DNA from: an uncultured Candidatus Nitrosopumilus sp.
GTDB lineage: Archaea > Thermoproteota > Nitrososphaeria > Nitrososphaerales > Nitrosopumilaceae
Reading direction: 5' to 3'
Length of the DNA: 37,500 nt
NCBI GenBank assembly: GCA_905479565.1
Contig: CAJQMY010000043.1
Location: 1-37,500 of the forward strand
Shown here: positions 1 to 9,001 of the stretch, piece by piece
Layout of the letters: every line of letters starts with the position of its first letter
Numbering within the stretch: the first letter of the stretch is position 1
Position numbers and translations under genes: made by a program
Notes under the pieces: generated by a model
Told to the model about the DNA's origin: nothing
Database searches by the model: none
What the model saw: only the letters and a program-made list of their open reading frames with translations

Positions 1-390
1 TGTTCCAACTTTTTCATGGATGTTGGATATTTCTTGATGGCCTTCAACTGAAAGTGGATCATAATTTGCAGGTTGAGGAATTGATGGTGGAATAATTTTT
101 TTAATTTTAAACGAGTTCCTTCCGATTGTTTCGATGTGTAATTGTAAACCATCAAGTTCAACGTCTTCACATTTAGAAATTTTGGCGATAGTTCCTACCA
201 TTTTAGGAGAGTTCCAACCATTAACAGAGTTGTTTTCGTCAATCAAACATACGCCAAACTGGCCATCTCCAAGCATGCAATCATCAACTAATTGTTTGTA
301 ACGAGGCTCAAAGATTCGAAGTGGAAGCTCCTGTCTTGGAAATAAAACCAAGTCTAAAGGAAAAATAGGAATAATTTTTGTTTCTGTCAA
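1..390 (-). CDS. Lon-type substrate-binding (LON N-terminal) domain protein, 3' end outside window
   Basis: The visible 130 codons start IIPIFPLDLVLFPRQELPLR and continue with IFEPRYKQLVDDCM, the typical opening of the LON substrate-binding domain. In archaea and bacteria this domain also occurs as a stand-alone protein of roughly 200 residues without the AAA+ and protease parts; that this one is stand-alone is inference because the C-terminus is missing. The start is taken as TTG at 390, because an in-frame TAG sits directly before it and there is no ATG nearby. It lies 51 bases downstream of pyrB on the same strand and could be co-transcribed with it. The role of stand-alone LON-domain proteins is poorly defined, and binding of misfolded proteins is only a guess from the Lon family. 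Confidence 0.8.
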   Translation of the reverse strand, partial: MTETKIIPIFPLDLVLFPRQELPLRIFEPRYKQLVDDCMLGDGQFGVCLIDENNSVNGWNSPKMVGTIAKISKCEDVELDGLQLHIETIGRNSFKIKKIIPPSIPQPANYDPLSVEGHQEISNIHEKVGT

Positions 391-441
391 CTAATCTTAT
401 TGAAATGTCTCTAGATATATGGAATACGGATATTTTAGAAT

Positions 442-1371
442 TTAAAATCCATTCTCGTTGAGAATCATGCCCAATAAAGCAGCACGTGTATGCTTTCCAT
501 ATTCAGCTTGCTCAAAATATTTTGCATTTTTTGTTTTATCCACATCAGACGAAATTTCATCTATTCTTGGAAGAGGATGTAAAATTATAGAATCATCTTT
601 CATGCGTTTTAACATATCCAGTCCTACAACATAACTTCCCTTAACTTTTAGATATACTTCTTCATCTGGAAATCGCTCTTTTTGAATTCTTGTTACATAA
701 AGAACATCAAGCTCATCTAGATGATCTTCAATGTTAGTAGATTCAGTAAAGTCTAATTTCTTTTTAATTTCATAAGTAGAATCAGATCTTATTCTTAATG
801 ATTCAGGGGAAATTAATCTAACATCAACATCATAATTTCCCAGTCCATGTAATAGAGAGTAAACAGTTCGTCCATATTTTAAATCACCTATAATTCCGAT
901 TTTTAGACCATCAATTTTTTTCTTTTCTTTTTTTATTGTAAACAAATCTTGAATTGCTTGAGTTGGATGTTCTTCTGTGCCACTGCCTGCATTGATAACT
1001 GGTTTATCAGAAATCTCTGCAGCAAATCTACTAGAACCATCAAGAGTGTGACGTAAAACTAAAACATCTGAATAAATGGACATTATCCTAATAGTATCAG
1101 CAAGGCTTTCGCCTTTTTGAGTAGATGAAGATGTTATATCAGATATTCCTAAAGAATTTCCACCAATGGATGCCATGGCAGAATCAAAGCTAAGACGAGT
1201 TCTAGTGCTTGGCTCATAAAACAAATATCCCAATGTCTTACCTTTGGAAATTTCTCTTCTTTCAGACAAACTTTGTTTCATAATTTTATCAGTTGATGTA
1301 AAGATAAATTCCAGTTGATCTTTTACATAGTCCTTAATTGAGAGGATATCTTTTTGGTAGAATTCATTCAT
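442..1371 (-). CDS. pyrB: Aspartate carbamoyltransferase catalytic chain
   Basis: Cytoplasmic enzyme of de novo pyrimidine synthesis that joins carbamoyl phosphate and aspartate to give N-carbamoylaspartate. At 309 residues it has the family's usual length. The carbamoyl-phosphate loop STRTR is at residues 55-59, the swinging-loop lysine in QKGES at 86, HPTQ at 135-138 and HPLPR at 265-269. The usual RHP-type motif around residue 108 reads LRHT. It starts with ATG at 1371 and runs head to head with pyrI; most organisms that have both chains keep pyrB and pyrI in one co-directional operon. A TATA-like stretch near 1396-1403 (minus strand TTGTATAG) lies about 29 bases upstream, which suits a leaderless mRNA. 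Confidence 0.97.
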   Translation of the reverse strand: MNEFYQKDILSIKDYVKDQLEFIFTSTDKIMKQSLSERREISKGKTLGYLFYEPSTRTRLSFDSAMASIGGNSLGISDITSSSTQKGESLADTIRIMSIYSDVLVLRHTLDGSSRFAAEISDKPVINAGSGTEEHPTQAIQDLFTIKKEKKKIDGLKIGIIGDLKYGRTVYSLLHGLGNYDVDVRLISPESLRIRSDSTYEIKKKLDFTESTNIEDHLDELDVLYVTRIQKERFPDEEVYLKVKGSYVVGLDMLKRMKDDSIILHPLPRIDEISSDVDKTKNAKYFEQAEYGKHTRAALLGMILNENGF

Positions 1372-1412
1372 TCTTTCAATAATATATACAGGTGACTATA
1401 CAAAGTATTCTG
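1372..1412. promoter_or_regulatory. Compact divergent promoter between pyrB and pyrI
   Basis: Forty-one bases separate the pyrB start from the preferred pyrI start. The plus-strand TATATA at 1383-1388 is about 27 bases before the ATG at 1413. The minus-strand TTGTATAG near 1397-1403 is about 29 bases before the pyrB ATG. Both spacings fit archaeal TATA boxes with leaderless transcripts. The boxes are close enough that the two pre-initiation complexes could interfere or be co-regulated; that consequence is inference. Confidence 0.55.
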
Positions 1413-1874
1413 ATGGGACAGTCCGACCTCATGGTTCGACGAATAAAAGAAGGTACTGTAATTGACCATATAGATGAAGGTAAAGGTCTTCAGGTGCTTA
1501 ATGCATTACGAATTGATGGTAAAGATGGAAGTCTAATTACGATAGCCTTGAATGTTCCAAGTGGTAAATTTAAGAAAAAAGATATCATCAAAGTAGAAAA
1601 CAAATTTCTAAAAGATGATGACACCAACAAGTTAGCAGTAATTGCACCAACAGCAACAATCAACATGATTAAAGAATACAAACTTGTCGAGAAGCGAAGA
1701 GTGGCACTACCAAATGAGATTGATAGAATTTTCAGATGCTCAAACCCTGATTGTATTACAAACAGTACAGAACATATTGAATCTGTAATGGATGTGATTA
1801 ACAAAGATGGAAGAATTCTCAAATGTAGATATTGCGCAAGAGTCTTGGACGTTAACGAGCTAAAATATAATTAA
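1413..1874 (+). CDS. pyrI: Aspartate carbamoyltransferase regulatory chain
   Basis: Regulatory subunit that binds nucleotide effectors and holds the catalytic trimers together through a zinc domain. The N-terminal allosteric domain has RRIKEGTVIDHID and NVPSGKFKKKDIIKVEN. The C-terminal zinc domain has cysteines at 109, 114, 138 and 141 when counted from ATG 1413, the same numbering and the same 153-residue length as the E. coli protein. That match, plus a TATA box 27 bases upstream, is why this start is preferred over the in-frame GTG at 1392, which would add seven residues. It is divergent from pyrB and converges on atpK, whose end is 37 bases away. Confidence 0.95.
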   Translation: MGQSDLMVRRIKEGTVIDHIDEGKGLQVLNALRIDGKDGSLITIALNVPSGKFKKKDIIKVENKFLKDDDTNKLAVIAPTATINMIKEYKLVEKRRVALPNEIDRIFRCSNPDCITNSTEHIESVMDVINKDGRILKCRYCARVLDVNELKYN

Positions 1875-1911
1875 AGAAAAAATCTAAAAATTGAAAAATA
1901 TATTGTTTGGA

Positions 1912-2217
1912 CTATTGTCCTAAGATGATAAACATCATAACTATACCATAGATTGCGATTGATTCAACCATACCTACGAAGATGAATACCTTAGATTGTA
2001 AAGCTGGGTTTTCACTAATGACTGCAAGACCTGCTGCACCTACTTGACCAAGACCTATTCCTGCTCCACCAGCTGCAATACCAAATGCTAAGCCAGCACC
2101 TACGAGTTTCATAGAGTCACCACTAGATGCACCGTCTTCTTGAGCAAATGCAACTCCAGTTGAACCTAGAATTGAAATTGCTGATGCTGCCAAAAGTAAC
2201 ATGACGATAGATTTCAT
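1912..2217 (-). CDS. atpK: A-type ATP synthase proteolipid (c/K) subunit with N-terminal leader
   Basis: Rotor-ring proteolipid of the membrane sector. The 101 residues comprise a signal-peptide-like segment (residues 1-26, ending AFA), a short polar linker, and a two-helix hairpin. Helix one carries GLGQVGAAG with Gln58. Helix two carries the ion-binding Glu85 in VESIAIYG. A Gln in helix one together with Glu-Ser in helix two resembles the coordination pattern of sodium-binding rings such as that of Ilyobacter; ion specificity here is inference. Mature archaeal K subunits are often 70-80 residues, so the extra N-terminal segment probably is a cleaved leader. It is the last gene of the atpE-A-B-D unit on the minus strand. 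Confidence 0.92.
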   Translation of the reverse strand: MKSIVMLLLAASAISILGSTGVAFAQEDGASSGDSMKLVGAGLAFGIAAGGAGIGLGQVGAAGLAVISENPALQSKVFIFVGMVESIAIYGIVMMFIILGQ

Positions 2218-2271
2218 TTACGATCAGGCTCCATGATATCCATATTTAAATCATGATGAGATAAAAATGTC

Positions 2272-2403
2272 TTAGATTCGATCTAAAGTTTTCTTTTTGT
2301 ATGATGATAAATCGTCTTTGATGGAATTCACAAAATTATCATAATCTCCATCTAATTCTTTTTTCGAATTATCAAGTAATTTTTTTATTTCTTCTTTTGC
2401 CAT
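2272..2403 (-). CDS. Small charged protein between atpD and atpK (43 aa)
   Basis: A short ORF starting MAKEEIKKLLDN and ending in KKKTLDRI, rich in Lys, Asp and Glu and predicted by eye to be helical. Its ATG follows the atpD stop codon (2405-2407) after a single base, and it ends 54 bases before atpK, so it sits inside the ATP synthase operon in the same direction. Tight coupling argues that it is translated. Archaeal ATPases contain short charged peripheral-stalk subunits (H/G) of about 100 residues; this could be a very reduced relative or an assembly factor, but no family motif is visible and the function is unknown. Confidence 0.55.
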   Translation of the reverse strand: MAKEEIKKLLDNSKKELDGDYDNFVNSIKDDLSSYKKKTLDRI

Positions 2404-2404
2404 T

Positions 2405-3034
2405 TTATCTACTTTCCATCTTTGCCTTCACTTTTTTTAACTTTGCGAATTCCTCTCTTTCTCTCTCTTCAAGAGTAGATAGAATGAATCGGATATTATC
2501 TTTGTATTGTGGAATAATTACATTTTCAAGCGCGTTTAACAATTTTTGTGTCTTTTCTAATGCTTTTGCAAGACTAAAAATGGAGTTTTCATATTCTGCT
2601 GCTTTACAAATTTTTGGCATCAATTCTTTGATTTGTTTTGCTGCCCTATCAATTGAAGAATTTGTATCTGCAAATCCATAAGGCATTGATTTTGTATCTT
2701 TTTCAGTTACCGTAAGTGCTGGAATTTTAACATCGACAACTCTTCTAACGTGAACATCTACTTCCATTACAGGTGGAGTTGATTCTGCTACAGAATCAAC
2801 TGTGTTGGTACCTAGTGCTAGATATGCCTCATTAACTGATTTGTAAATATCTTGTAAGGGATCCCAAATTCCACCCCTTGCTTTTGATGCTTCTTGAATC
2901 ATCTCTTCAATATTTTTTAAGAGAACTTTACGTTTATCATCTAAAATTTGCTGGACCATGACAGCAATCTGTGTAGATTTTTTATATTTGAAAAGTTCGA
3001 TTTTTGTTGCTGCAACGTTTTGTCCAAATGACAT
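2405..3034 (-). CDS. atpD: A-type ATP synthase subunit D (central stalk)
   Basis: Central-stalk rotor subunit that connects the A3B3 head to the proteolipid ring. The 209 residues show the family pattern: an N-terminal helix beginning with basic residues (TKIELFKYKK), the IEEMIQEA region, and a C-terminal helix with VIIPQYKDNIRFILSTLEE ending in a lysine/arginine-rich tail. The two long helices at either end form the antiparallel coiled coil of known V/A-type D subunits. It starts 4 bases after the atpB stop codon and is followed after one base by a 43-aa ORF. Confidence 0.95.
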   Translation of the reverse strand: MSFGQNVAATKIELFKYKKSTQIAVMVQQILDDKRKVLLKNIEEMIQEASKARGGIWDPLQDIYKSVNEAYLALGTNTVDSVAESTPPVMEVDVHVRRVVDVKIPALTVTEKDTKSMPYGFADTNSSIDRAAKQIKELMPKICKAAEYENSIFSLAKALEKTQKLLNALENVIIPQYKDNIRFILSTLEEREREEFAKLKKVKAKMESR

Positions 3035-3038
3035 ACAG

Positions 3039-4424
3039 TTACTCTTCCTGGTAATATTTTTCTACGTGCTTGTCTTTAATTTTAGTAATCTCATTCTTTG
3101 GTAATTTTGATACAATCTTCCACATAAGAGTAAGTGTTTCTTCAATAGTTCTATTCTCATCAGTCGCTTGTGTAAGGAATTCTTTTTCAAAAGTATCACC
3201 TAGTTCCAAATATTTAAGATCAATTTCAGTTAATCCTGCTTTACCTACAATACCTGCTAATGCTCTTACTTCTTGTGATCTAGAATACGCATCATAAACC
3301 TGGTTAGAAACTTCACTATGATCATCTCTAGTACTTCCTTCACCAATTCCGTCTTTCATCAATCTACTAAGACTTGACAAAATATTGATTGGTGGGTAAA
3401 CTCCTTGCCTGAATAAATCTCTACCAACCACAATTTGTCCCTCTGTAATGTAACCAGTAAGATCAGGGATTGGGTGAGTAATATCATCAGATGGCATTGA
3501 CAAAATCGGAACTTGTGTTACACTTCCTTTTCTTCCATTAAGTTTTCCTGCTCTTTCATAAAGTGTTGAAAGGTCAGTGTAAAGGTAACCAGGATATCCT
3601 TTTCTTCCAGGAACTTCTTCTCTTGCCGCACTAATCTCTCTTAGTGCCTCTGCATAGTTTGTCATATCAGTAATTACTACTAGAACGTGCATTCCTAATT
3701 CAAATGCTAAATATTCTGCTACAGTTAACGCCACACGAGGAGTAATGATTCTTTCAATTGCAGGATCATCTGCAGTGTTTAGAAATAGAACACTTCTTTT
3801 AAGCGCACCAGATTCTTCAAGACTTCGCCTAAAGTATTCTGCTTCACTATATTGCACACCAATTGCTGCAAAGACTACAGCAAAGTCATCTTGTTTTCCA
3901 ACAACACTTGCTTGTCTTGCAATTTGTGCTGCCAAAAGATTGTGAGACATGCCAGAACCAGAAAAGATTGGAAGTTTTTGTCCTCTAACTAAAGTCATTA
4001 ATCCATCAATTACAGACACACCAGTTTGAATGAAATCTTTTGGATATTCACGTTGTTCTGGATTCATTGGTTCTCCGTTAATGTCTACGAATTTATCAGC
4101 AATTGGATCTGGGAGTCCATCTTTTGGTCTTCCTAGTCCATCAAATACTCTACCAAGTACTTCTTTAGATACTGGCATTTCCATAACTTTACCTACAAAT
4201 TTTGCGTTAGTTCCAGAGATTGATAATCCAGTGGTTCCCTCAAAGACTTGGACAATTGCTTTTCCATTTCCTACTTCGAGAACCTTGCCTAATCTTCTTT
4301 CACCTTCAGTGGTCTCAATTTCAACTAATTCATCAAATGCTGCATTTTCAACATCATCTACAACAACTAAAGGACCTTTGATTTCCGCAATCTTACTGTA
4401 TTGAACTCCGCCTTCTGCTGTCAA
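3039..4424 (-). CDS. atpB: A-type ATP synthase subunit B (non-catalytic head subunit)
   Basis: Non-catalytic subunit alternating with A in the A3B3 hexamer. At 461 residues it has the normal length. Recognisable features are the N-terminal barrel ([20 protein letters not shown]), the central region [18 protein letters not shown] in place of a Walker A motif, and the conserved [20 protein letters not shown] and [20 protein letters not shown] segments. It overlaps the end of atpA by 4 bases, which suggests translational coupling and helps balance A and B. The absence of a P-loop is normal for this subunit. Confidence 0.97.
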   Translation of the reverse strand: MTAEGGVQYSKIAEIKGPLVVVDDVENAAFDELVEIETTEGERRLGKVLEVGNGKAIVQVFEGTTGLSISGTNAKFVGKVMEMPVSKEVLGRVFDGLGRPKDGLPDPIADKFVDINGEPMNPEQREYPKDFIQTGVSVIDGLMTLVRGQKLPIFSGSGMSHNLLAAQIARQASVVGKQDDFAVVFAAIGVQYSEAEYFRRSLEESGALKRSVLFLNTADDPAIERIITPRVALTVAEYLAFELGMHVLVVITDMTNYAEALREISAAREEVPGRKGYPGYLYTDLSTLYERAGKLNGRKGSVTQVPILSMPSDDITHPIPDLTGYITEGQIVVGRDLFRQGVYPPINILSSLSRLMKDGIGEGSTRDDHSEVSNQVYDAYSRSQEVRALAGIVGKAGLTEIDLKYLELGDTFEKEFLTQATDENRTIEETLTLMWKIVSKLPKNEITKIKDKHVEKYYQEE

Positions 4425-6199
4425 TTCGATACTTTCACTCCTGAAATTGATTTGAATTGTTCATGCATATCTTTCTCTAATTGTTCAAGTTTTGGCATCT
4501 CATCATCTTTGATATCTATTCTTGCTTTAAGTAAAATGCTTACTACACCTAGTTCACGTACGTCAGACAATGCTGCACCTTCTTTGAGTGCTTGTTGTCC
4601 TTTGTTGTAAAAGTCAACTAATAATTTCATTAGTTTGAATTGTTTTTCTGGACTACAATAAGTATCAACATCATCAAATGAGTTTTGTTGTAACAAACCA
4701 ATCTTTATCATTCTTGCAACCTCAAGAATTAATTTTTCTTCATCAGGTAATGCTTCAGGACCCAAAAGTCTGACAATTTCTTTTAGCGTGTCTTCTCTTT
4801 GTAGAATACCATAAGTTTCGCTTCTAATATTAAACCAATCTTCACTAATATTTTCACTCCACCATTTTGCAATATCTGCAAGATAACCAGAATAGCTATT
4901 CATCCAGTTAATTGATGGATAATGTCTAGAGTATGCAAGTTTTGCATCCAAAGCCCAAAAAGTTTTAATAAATCTCATTGTGTGAGTTGTAACTGGTTCT
5001 GTAAAGTCACCACCAGATGGAGATACAGCACCAATCAAAGTAACTGAACCATTACGGTCTGGACTACCAGCTGCCTGAACACGACCTGCTCTTTCATAAA
5101 ATTCTGCTAATCTAGATGCTAAGTATGATGGATAACCTTCTTCTGCAGGCATCTCTTCTAATCTACCACTCATTTCTCTGAGTGATTCAGCCCATCTACT
5201 TGTAGAATCTGCAACAAGTACAACGTCTTTACCCATATCTCTGTAATATTCTGCAATCGTGACGCCAGTGTAGATACTTGCTTCTCTTGCAGCTACTGGC
5301 ATGTTACTTGTATTTGCAACAAGAACAGTTCTATCCATCAATGGTTTTCCACTACGTGGATCTTTAAGATGTGGGAATTCAACCAAAACTTCTGTCATTT
5401 CATTTCCTCTTTCACCACAACCAATGTAAACAACAACTTGGGAATCAGCCCATTTTGCAATTTGATGCAACGTAACAGTTTTTCCTGTTCCAAATGCTCC
5501 AGGAATTGAACCAGTTCCACCTTTTGCAATTGGGAAGAACGTGTCAATAACACGTTGTCCGGTTAATAATGGCACAGTTGGATCGTGTCTCTTATTGTAA
5601 GGACGTGGTTTTCGTACTGGCCATTTGTGATACATTTTAACATCAACAGATTGTCCGTCTTTCTCAGTTGTAGCCAGTACAGTTTCTAAATCATAATCTC
5701 CTTCTGATACAAGGTTTGAAAGTTTTCCACCTTTGTGATCTGGCGATAACATAATAGAGTGTTCGATAAGATCAGTTTCTTGTATAGTTCCGATGATATT
5801 TCCTGCTGCAACTTCATCTCCGTTACTTACAGTTGGTACAAAGTGATATTTTTTTGTCATATCTACAGCAGATGTTGTGATACCTCTTCCAATGAAGGAA
5901 CCAGATGCTTTAGATAACTCTCTTAGTGGTCTTTGTATTCCATCATAAAGTTGTCCAATAATTCCTGGACCTAATAATACACTGAGTGGGTTTCCAGTAC
6001 CTACTACAGGTTCACCTGGTTTTAATCCGCTTGTTGATTCGTATACTTGAATAAATGCTACATCGCCAGTAAGTCGAATAACTTCACCTACTAATTTTGA
6101 ATTTCCTACAGTTACAGTCTCATACATTTTTGCATCAGACATACCGTCTGCTCTTACAGCAGGGCCACTTACCCAAACAATTCTACCTTGAGCCGCCAT
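4421..6199 (-). CDS. atpA: A-type ATP synthase catalytic subunit A
   Basis: Catalytic subunit that makes or hydrolyses ATP at the A/B interface. The 592 residues include the N-terminal barrel, the bulge domain characteristic of V/A-type A subunits (about residues 115-190), the P-loop GAFGTGKT at 234-241 with Lys240, the catalytic glutamate in GERG at 263, and the [20 protein letters not shown] region. The P-loop differs from the GPFGSGKT common in euryarchaeal A subunits and is nearer to the V-type form. It starts 3 bases after the atpE stop codon and overlaps atpB by 4 bases. Confidence 0.97.
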   Translation of the reverse strand: MAAQGRIVWVSGPAVRADGMSDAKMYETVTVGNSKLVGEVIRLTGDVAFIQVYESTSGLKPGEPVVGTGNPLSVLLGPGIIGQLYDGIQRPLRELSKASGSFIGRGITTSAVDMTKKYHFVPTVSNGDEVAAGNIIGTIQETDLIEHSIMLSPDHKGGKLSNLVSEGDYDLETVLATTEKDGQSVDVKMYHKWPVRKPRPYNKRHDPTVPLLTGQRVIDTFFPIAKGGTGSIPGAFGTGKTVTLHQIAKWADSQVVVYIGCGERGNEMTEVLVEFPHLKDPRSGKPLMDRTVLVANTSNMPVAAREASIYTGVTIAEYYRDMGKDVVLVADSTSRWAESLREMSGRLEEMPAEEGYPSYLASRLAEFYERAGRVQAAGSPDRNGSVTLIGAVSPSGGDFTEPVTTHTMRFIKTFWALDAKLAYSRHYPSINWMNSYSGYLADIAKWWSENISEDWFNIRSETYGILQREDTLKEIVRLLGPEALPDEEKLILEVARMIKIGLLQQNSFDDVDTYCSPEKQFKLMKLLVDFYNKGQQALKEGAALSDVRELGVVSILLKARIDIKDDEMPKLEQLEKDMHEQFKSISGVKVSN

Positions 6200-6202
6200 T
6201 TT

Positions 6203-6802
6203 CTAATTTCCCACTCCGAATTTTGCTGCAATTTCTTTCCTTATTAAAGGCTTCAAACGTTCAATTCTTGCATCGATTGTATTATCAAATGTCATTGCAC
6301 CGTCTTTAGATTTCACTTTAATTCCTCCAAGACAATCAATTGTCTCAGATAAAAGTTCTGCTCCTGAAAATTGTGATAGTGCAGATTGAACTGCGTCTTT
6401 ATCTTTTGCATTTGTAAAAATACTAATATCTGAAGTACCCAAAATCTTCGTTGCTTCTTCAATCAATGTCTTAATGAGATTTGAATAATCGCCACTGCGA
6501 TCAGCATTTGCAATTTGGTCTAATGCGACTGAAAATACCTTGTCAACTGCTTCCTCTAATACCATAAGTTGTTTATTTCTGACCTCAATGTCTGAGCTTC
6601 CTGTGATCTGCTTTTCGATCTTATCAGCCTCTTTTTTGCCATCTGAGATAATTTTATCATACTCACTTTCCAATTTAGGAATAGCATCATCCAGGCTTTG
6701 TTGAGATTCATCTAACCCAGTTTTAATATTTGTCAAAATATCGTGTTCAGTATTTTTTAGAATTTTGTCAATTGTACTTTCTAATGCAGAATTAGATGCC
6801 AA
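6203..6802 (-). CDS. atpE: A-type ATP synthase subunit E (peripheral stalk)
   Basis: Peripheral-stalk subunit that holds the head against rotation. The 199 residues begin with a long charged helix rich in Asp, Glu and Lys and end in a globular part with LSETIDCLGGIKVKSKDG and FDNTIDARIERLKPLIR, the conserved C-terminal domain of the E family. The first codon is taken as TTG at 6802 (MASNSALES); no better in-frame ATG is present. It is the first gene of the minus-strand ATPase unit and is divergent from atpI. Confidence 0.93.
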   Translation of the reverse strand: MASNSALESTIDKILKNTEHDILTNIKTGLDESQQSLDDAIPKLESEYDKIISDGKKEADKIEKQITGSSDIEVRNKQLMVLEEAVDKVFSVALDQIANADRSGDYSNLIKTLIEEATKILGTSDISIFTNAKDKDAVQSALSQFSGAELLSETIDCLGGIKVKSKDGAMTFDNTIDARIERLKPLIRKEIAAKFGVGN

Positions 6803-6889
6803 TGGATGCAGTTAACTCATAATGGATTTTAATGTTTGGGATGCCAATCAGAAAGATATTAAACTCAATGAAAGTACCCAAAATTTGTC
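6803..6889. promoter_or_regulatory. Divergent promoter region of atpE operon and atpI
   Basis: An 87-base spacer separates the two TTG start codons. GATATTAAAC at 6855-6864 is a plausible TATA element about 30 bases before the atpI start, fitting a leaderless transcript. Read on the other strand, the same AT-rich stretch (TTTAATATC) could serve the atpE operon with a leader of some tens of bases. A shared control region would let stator and head/rotor genes be expressed together. The assignment rests on spacing alone. Confidence 0.4.
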
Positions 6890-8989
6890 TTGGGAACAGC
6901 CGATCTAAAACTAGGAACTGTAATTTTGCCAAGAAGTGAGTCTCCTAAAGTAATTTCAAGATTAACAGAATTTGAATGGTATCATAAGATTGATTCTACG
7001 GGGGATCTAGTTACACCTGAAATTGATGATTTGTTACTAAAAGCACAGCAAACTTACCAATCCATTGATGATGTCATCAAAGGAATGGGAATTCCTCTAG
7101 AAGTTGGAATTATGGAGATTTTGTTCAAAGGAACTGTAATCAAGAAAAAAGATTACGAGATTAATGAAATTGAAGATATGGTAGAGCAGTTAAACAAAGA
7201 GGCTCCATCAATAATTGATAAACCAGCAAAACTTCTCGAGGAGGCAGCAACTGCCAGAGTTTCCATTGAAGAGTACAAGTCACTCAGAGACACCTTGGAA
7301 GTAATTAAAAAGTTGAAGATGGATATTTCGGGATTTGGTTTAATGAGAAATTTTTTCACAAATCTCTTTGTGATTAATTCTACAGATTATGATGAAATTA
7401 ATCGCTCTCTTGAAGGCATTACAATTTACAAATACGATTTGGAGAATAAAGAAAAATCAGCAATTTTGGTAATTTCTGACTCTAAAGATTCTGAAAAAAT
7501 TCTCAAAGTTTTACGAAGTTTTAATTCTAACACATTTAAAATTCCTGAAGGATTTCCTCAAATTCCTAGCGAGGCATATGCACTTGCAGAATCAAAAATT
7601 AAAGAACTAGAAACAAAACAAGCTACAATTAAAAAAGAATTAGGAAAAATTGTAAAAAAAATTAGACGAGACATTCTAGCACTTCATGAAAAAGCACAAG
7701 TTGCAAAAGATGTTCTTGAGACTTTGAGAAAACCAGGAGGAACAAAAAACTTTGCAGTAATTCAAGGATTTATTCCAAAGAAGATGGAAACAAAATTCAC
7801 AGAGTCAACTAAACAATGGATGTCAGTAGTTGAGGATATCACAGATCCTAAATTAAAAGAAGAGATTCCAACCTTATTTGATAATAAACGATTTGTTAGA
7901 ACTTTTGAAGTAATCACAAAAAGTCAAGGTATTCCAAAGGCTAGAGAACCAGACCCAACCCCTATGATTGCCCTAATGTGGCCAATTTTCTACGGATTGA
8001 TGTTTGCAGATATGGGCCACGGATTATTACTCATGGCATTAGGTTTACTATTCAAGTTTAAAGGACAAGGCGAACTATCGAGATGGGGAATGCTCATTGC
8101 AATCTCTGGTGCATCAGCAGCAATTGCGGGTGTGGCGGCAGGAGAAGCATTTGGTTTTCATCTTGATCATATGGGTCCGTTCGAAGGATTGCTAGAAGAA
8201 GGTGGAGCATTGCATTCAGTTAGTTGGATAGTAGGAATTCTCAGCGTTGCTGAATTAACATTTGATCAAGTAATCAATATCCTCAAAGTTTCATTGTTCA
8301 TAGGAATTGTACACTTGGTTTGGGCAATGGCTCTACGTGTAATTAGATTGCTAAAAGAAGGACACAAAATGGTAGTCTTTACTGAAGCAATTCCAAACAT
8401 TACACTCTATGGAGGAATTGTAGTTATCATGATGTGTGCAATTGGTTCACAATATGATGTGATGAACATGTATTCCAAAGTTCACACAGAATCTGTTCCT
8501 TGGGTTACAATGTTCTTGGGAGATTGGGCACAAGTTTGGATTATTACAAGAATTTCAGTCATCATAGTAATTGTATCAATGGTCATCATGATGGTTGGCG
8601 GTGTAATGCATGCAAAGAAACATCCTGAGGACGGAGCAGATCCTGCAAGTGTCATCATGGAAGTTCTCCTAGGTAAGACAGTGGAGAGTTTAGCTCATAC
8701 AATCAGTTATGCTCGACTTGGAATCATGTTACTGGTGCATGCGGCTTTATTAATGACAGTAAACAACGCATTTGTATCTCTAGGAGGTTCTGAATCAGGT
8801 GCTGCAATGGCAATGATCATTGGAGGTAACTTGGGAATCATGATGATCGAAGGATTAATCGTGTATATTCAGTCTCTCAGATTGCATTTATATGAATTCT
8901 TTACAAAATGGTACGCAGGTGGTGCACAACCATTTAGACAAGTTAGACCAGAGTTGATTTACAATCAATTTATTTGGAAGAAAAAATAA
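6890..8989 (+). CDS. atpI: A-type ATP synthase subunit I (a-subunit)
   Basis: Membrane stator subunit that provides the ion half-channels beside the c-ring. The 699 residues split into a soluble N-terminal half with coiled-coil segments (to about residue 350) and a C-terminal half with seven to eight membrane helices. Family hallmarks are PTPMIALMWPIFYGLMFADMG at the entry to the membrane domain and HTISYARLGIM, which holds the essential arginine facing the c-ring glutamate. An in-frame TGA lies at 6869, so TTG at 6890 is the only reasonable start. It is transcribed away from the other ATPase genes and converges on the next gene with 12 bases between. Confidence 0.96.
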   Translation: MGTADLKLGTVILPRSESPKVISRLTEFEWYHKIDSTGDLVTPEIDDLLLKAQQTYQSIDDVIKGMGIPLEVGIMEILFKGTVIKKKDYEINEIEDMVEQLNKEAPSIIDKPAKLLEEAATARVSIEEYKSLRDTLEVIKKLKMDISGFGLMRNFFTNLFVINSTDYDEINRSLEGITIYKYDLENKEKSAILVISDSKDSEKILKVLRSFNSNTFKIPEGFPQIPSEAYALAESKIKELETKQATIKKELGKIVKKIRRDILALHEKAQVAKDVLETLRKPGGTKNFAVIQGFIPKKMETKFTESTKQWMSVVEDITDPKLKEEIPTLFDNKRFVRTFEVITKSQGIPKAREPDPTPMIALMWPIFYGLMFADMGHGLLLMALGLLFKFKGQGELSRWGMLIAISGASAAIAGVAAGEAFGFHLDHMGPFEGLLEEGGALHSVSWIVGILSVAELTFDQVINILKVSLFIGIVHLVWAMALRVIRLLKEGHKMVVFTEAIPNITLYGGIVVIMMCAIGSQYDVMNMYSKVHTESVPWVTMFLGDWAQVWIITRISVIIVIVSMVIMMVGGVMHAKKHPEDGADPASVIMEVLLGKTVESLAHTISYARLGIMLLVHAALLMTVNNAFVSLGGSESGAAMAMIIGGNLGIMMIEGLIVYIQSLRLHLYEFFTKWYAGGAQPFRQVRPELIYNQFIWKKK

Positions 8990-9001
8990 AATTAGAAAAA
9001 T

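Noticed and set aside
2397-2681. Plus-strand frame of 94 codons opposite atpD
   Set aside because: It is antisense to a clear ATPase subunit gene, hydrophobic only because of complementary codons, and has no own promoter or family motif. The same reasoning removes the other frames opposite atpB, atpA, amt and the CARDB-like gene.
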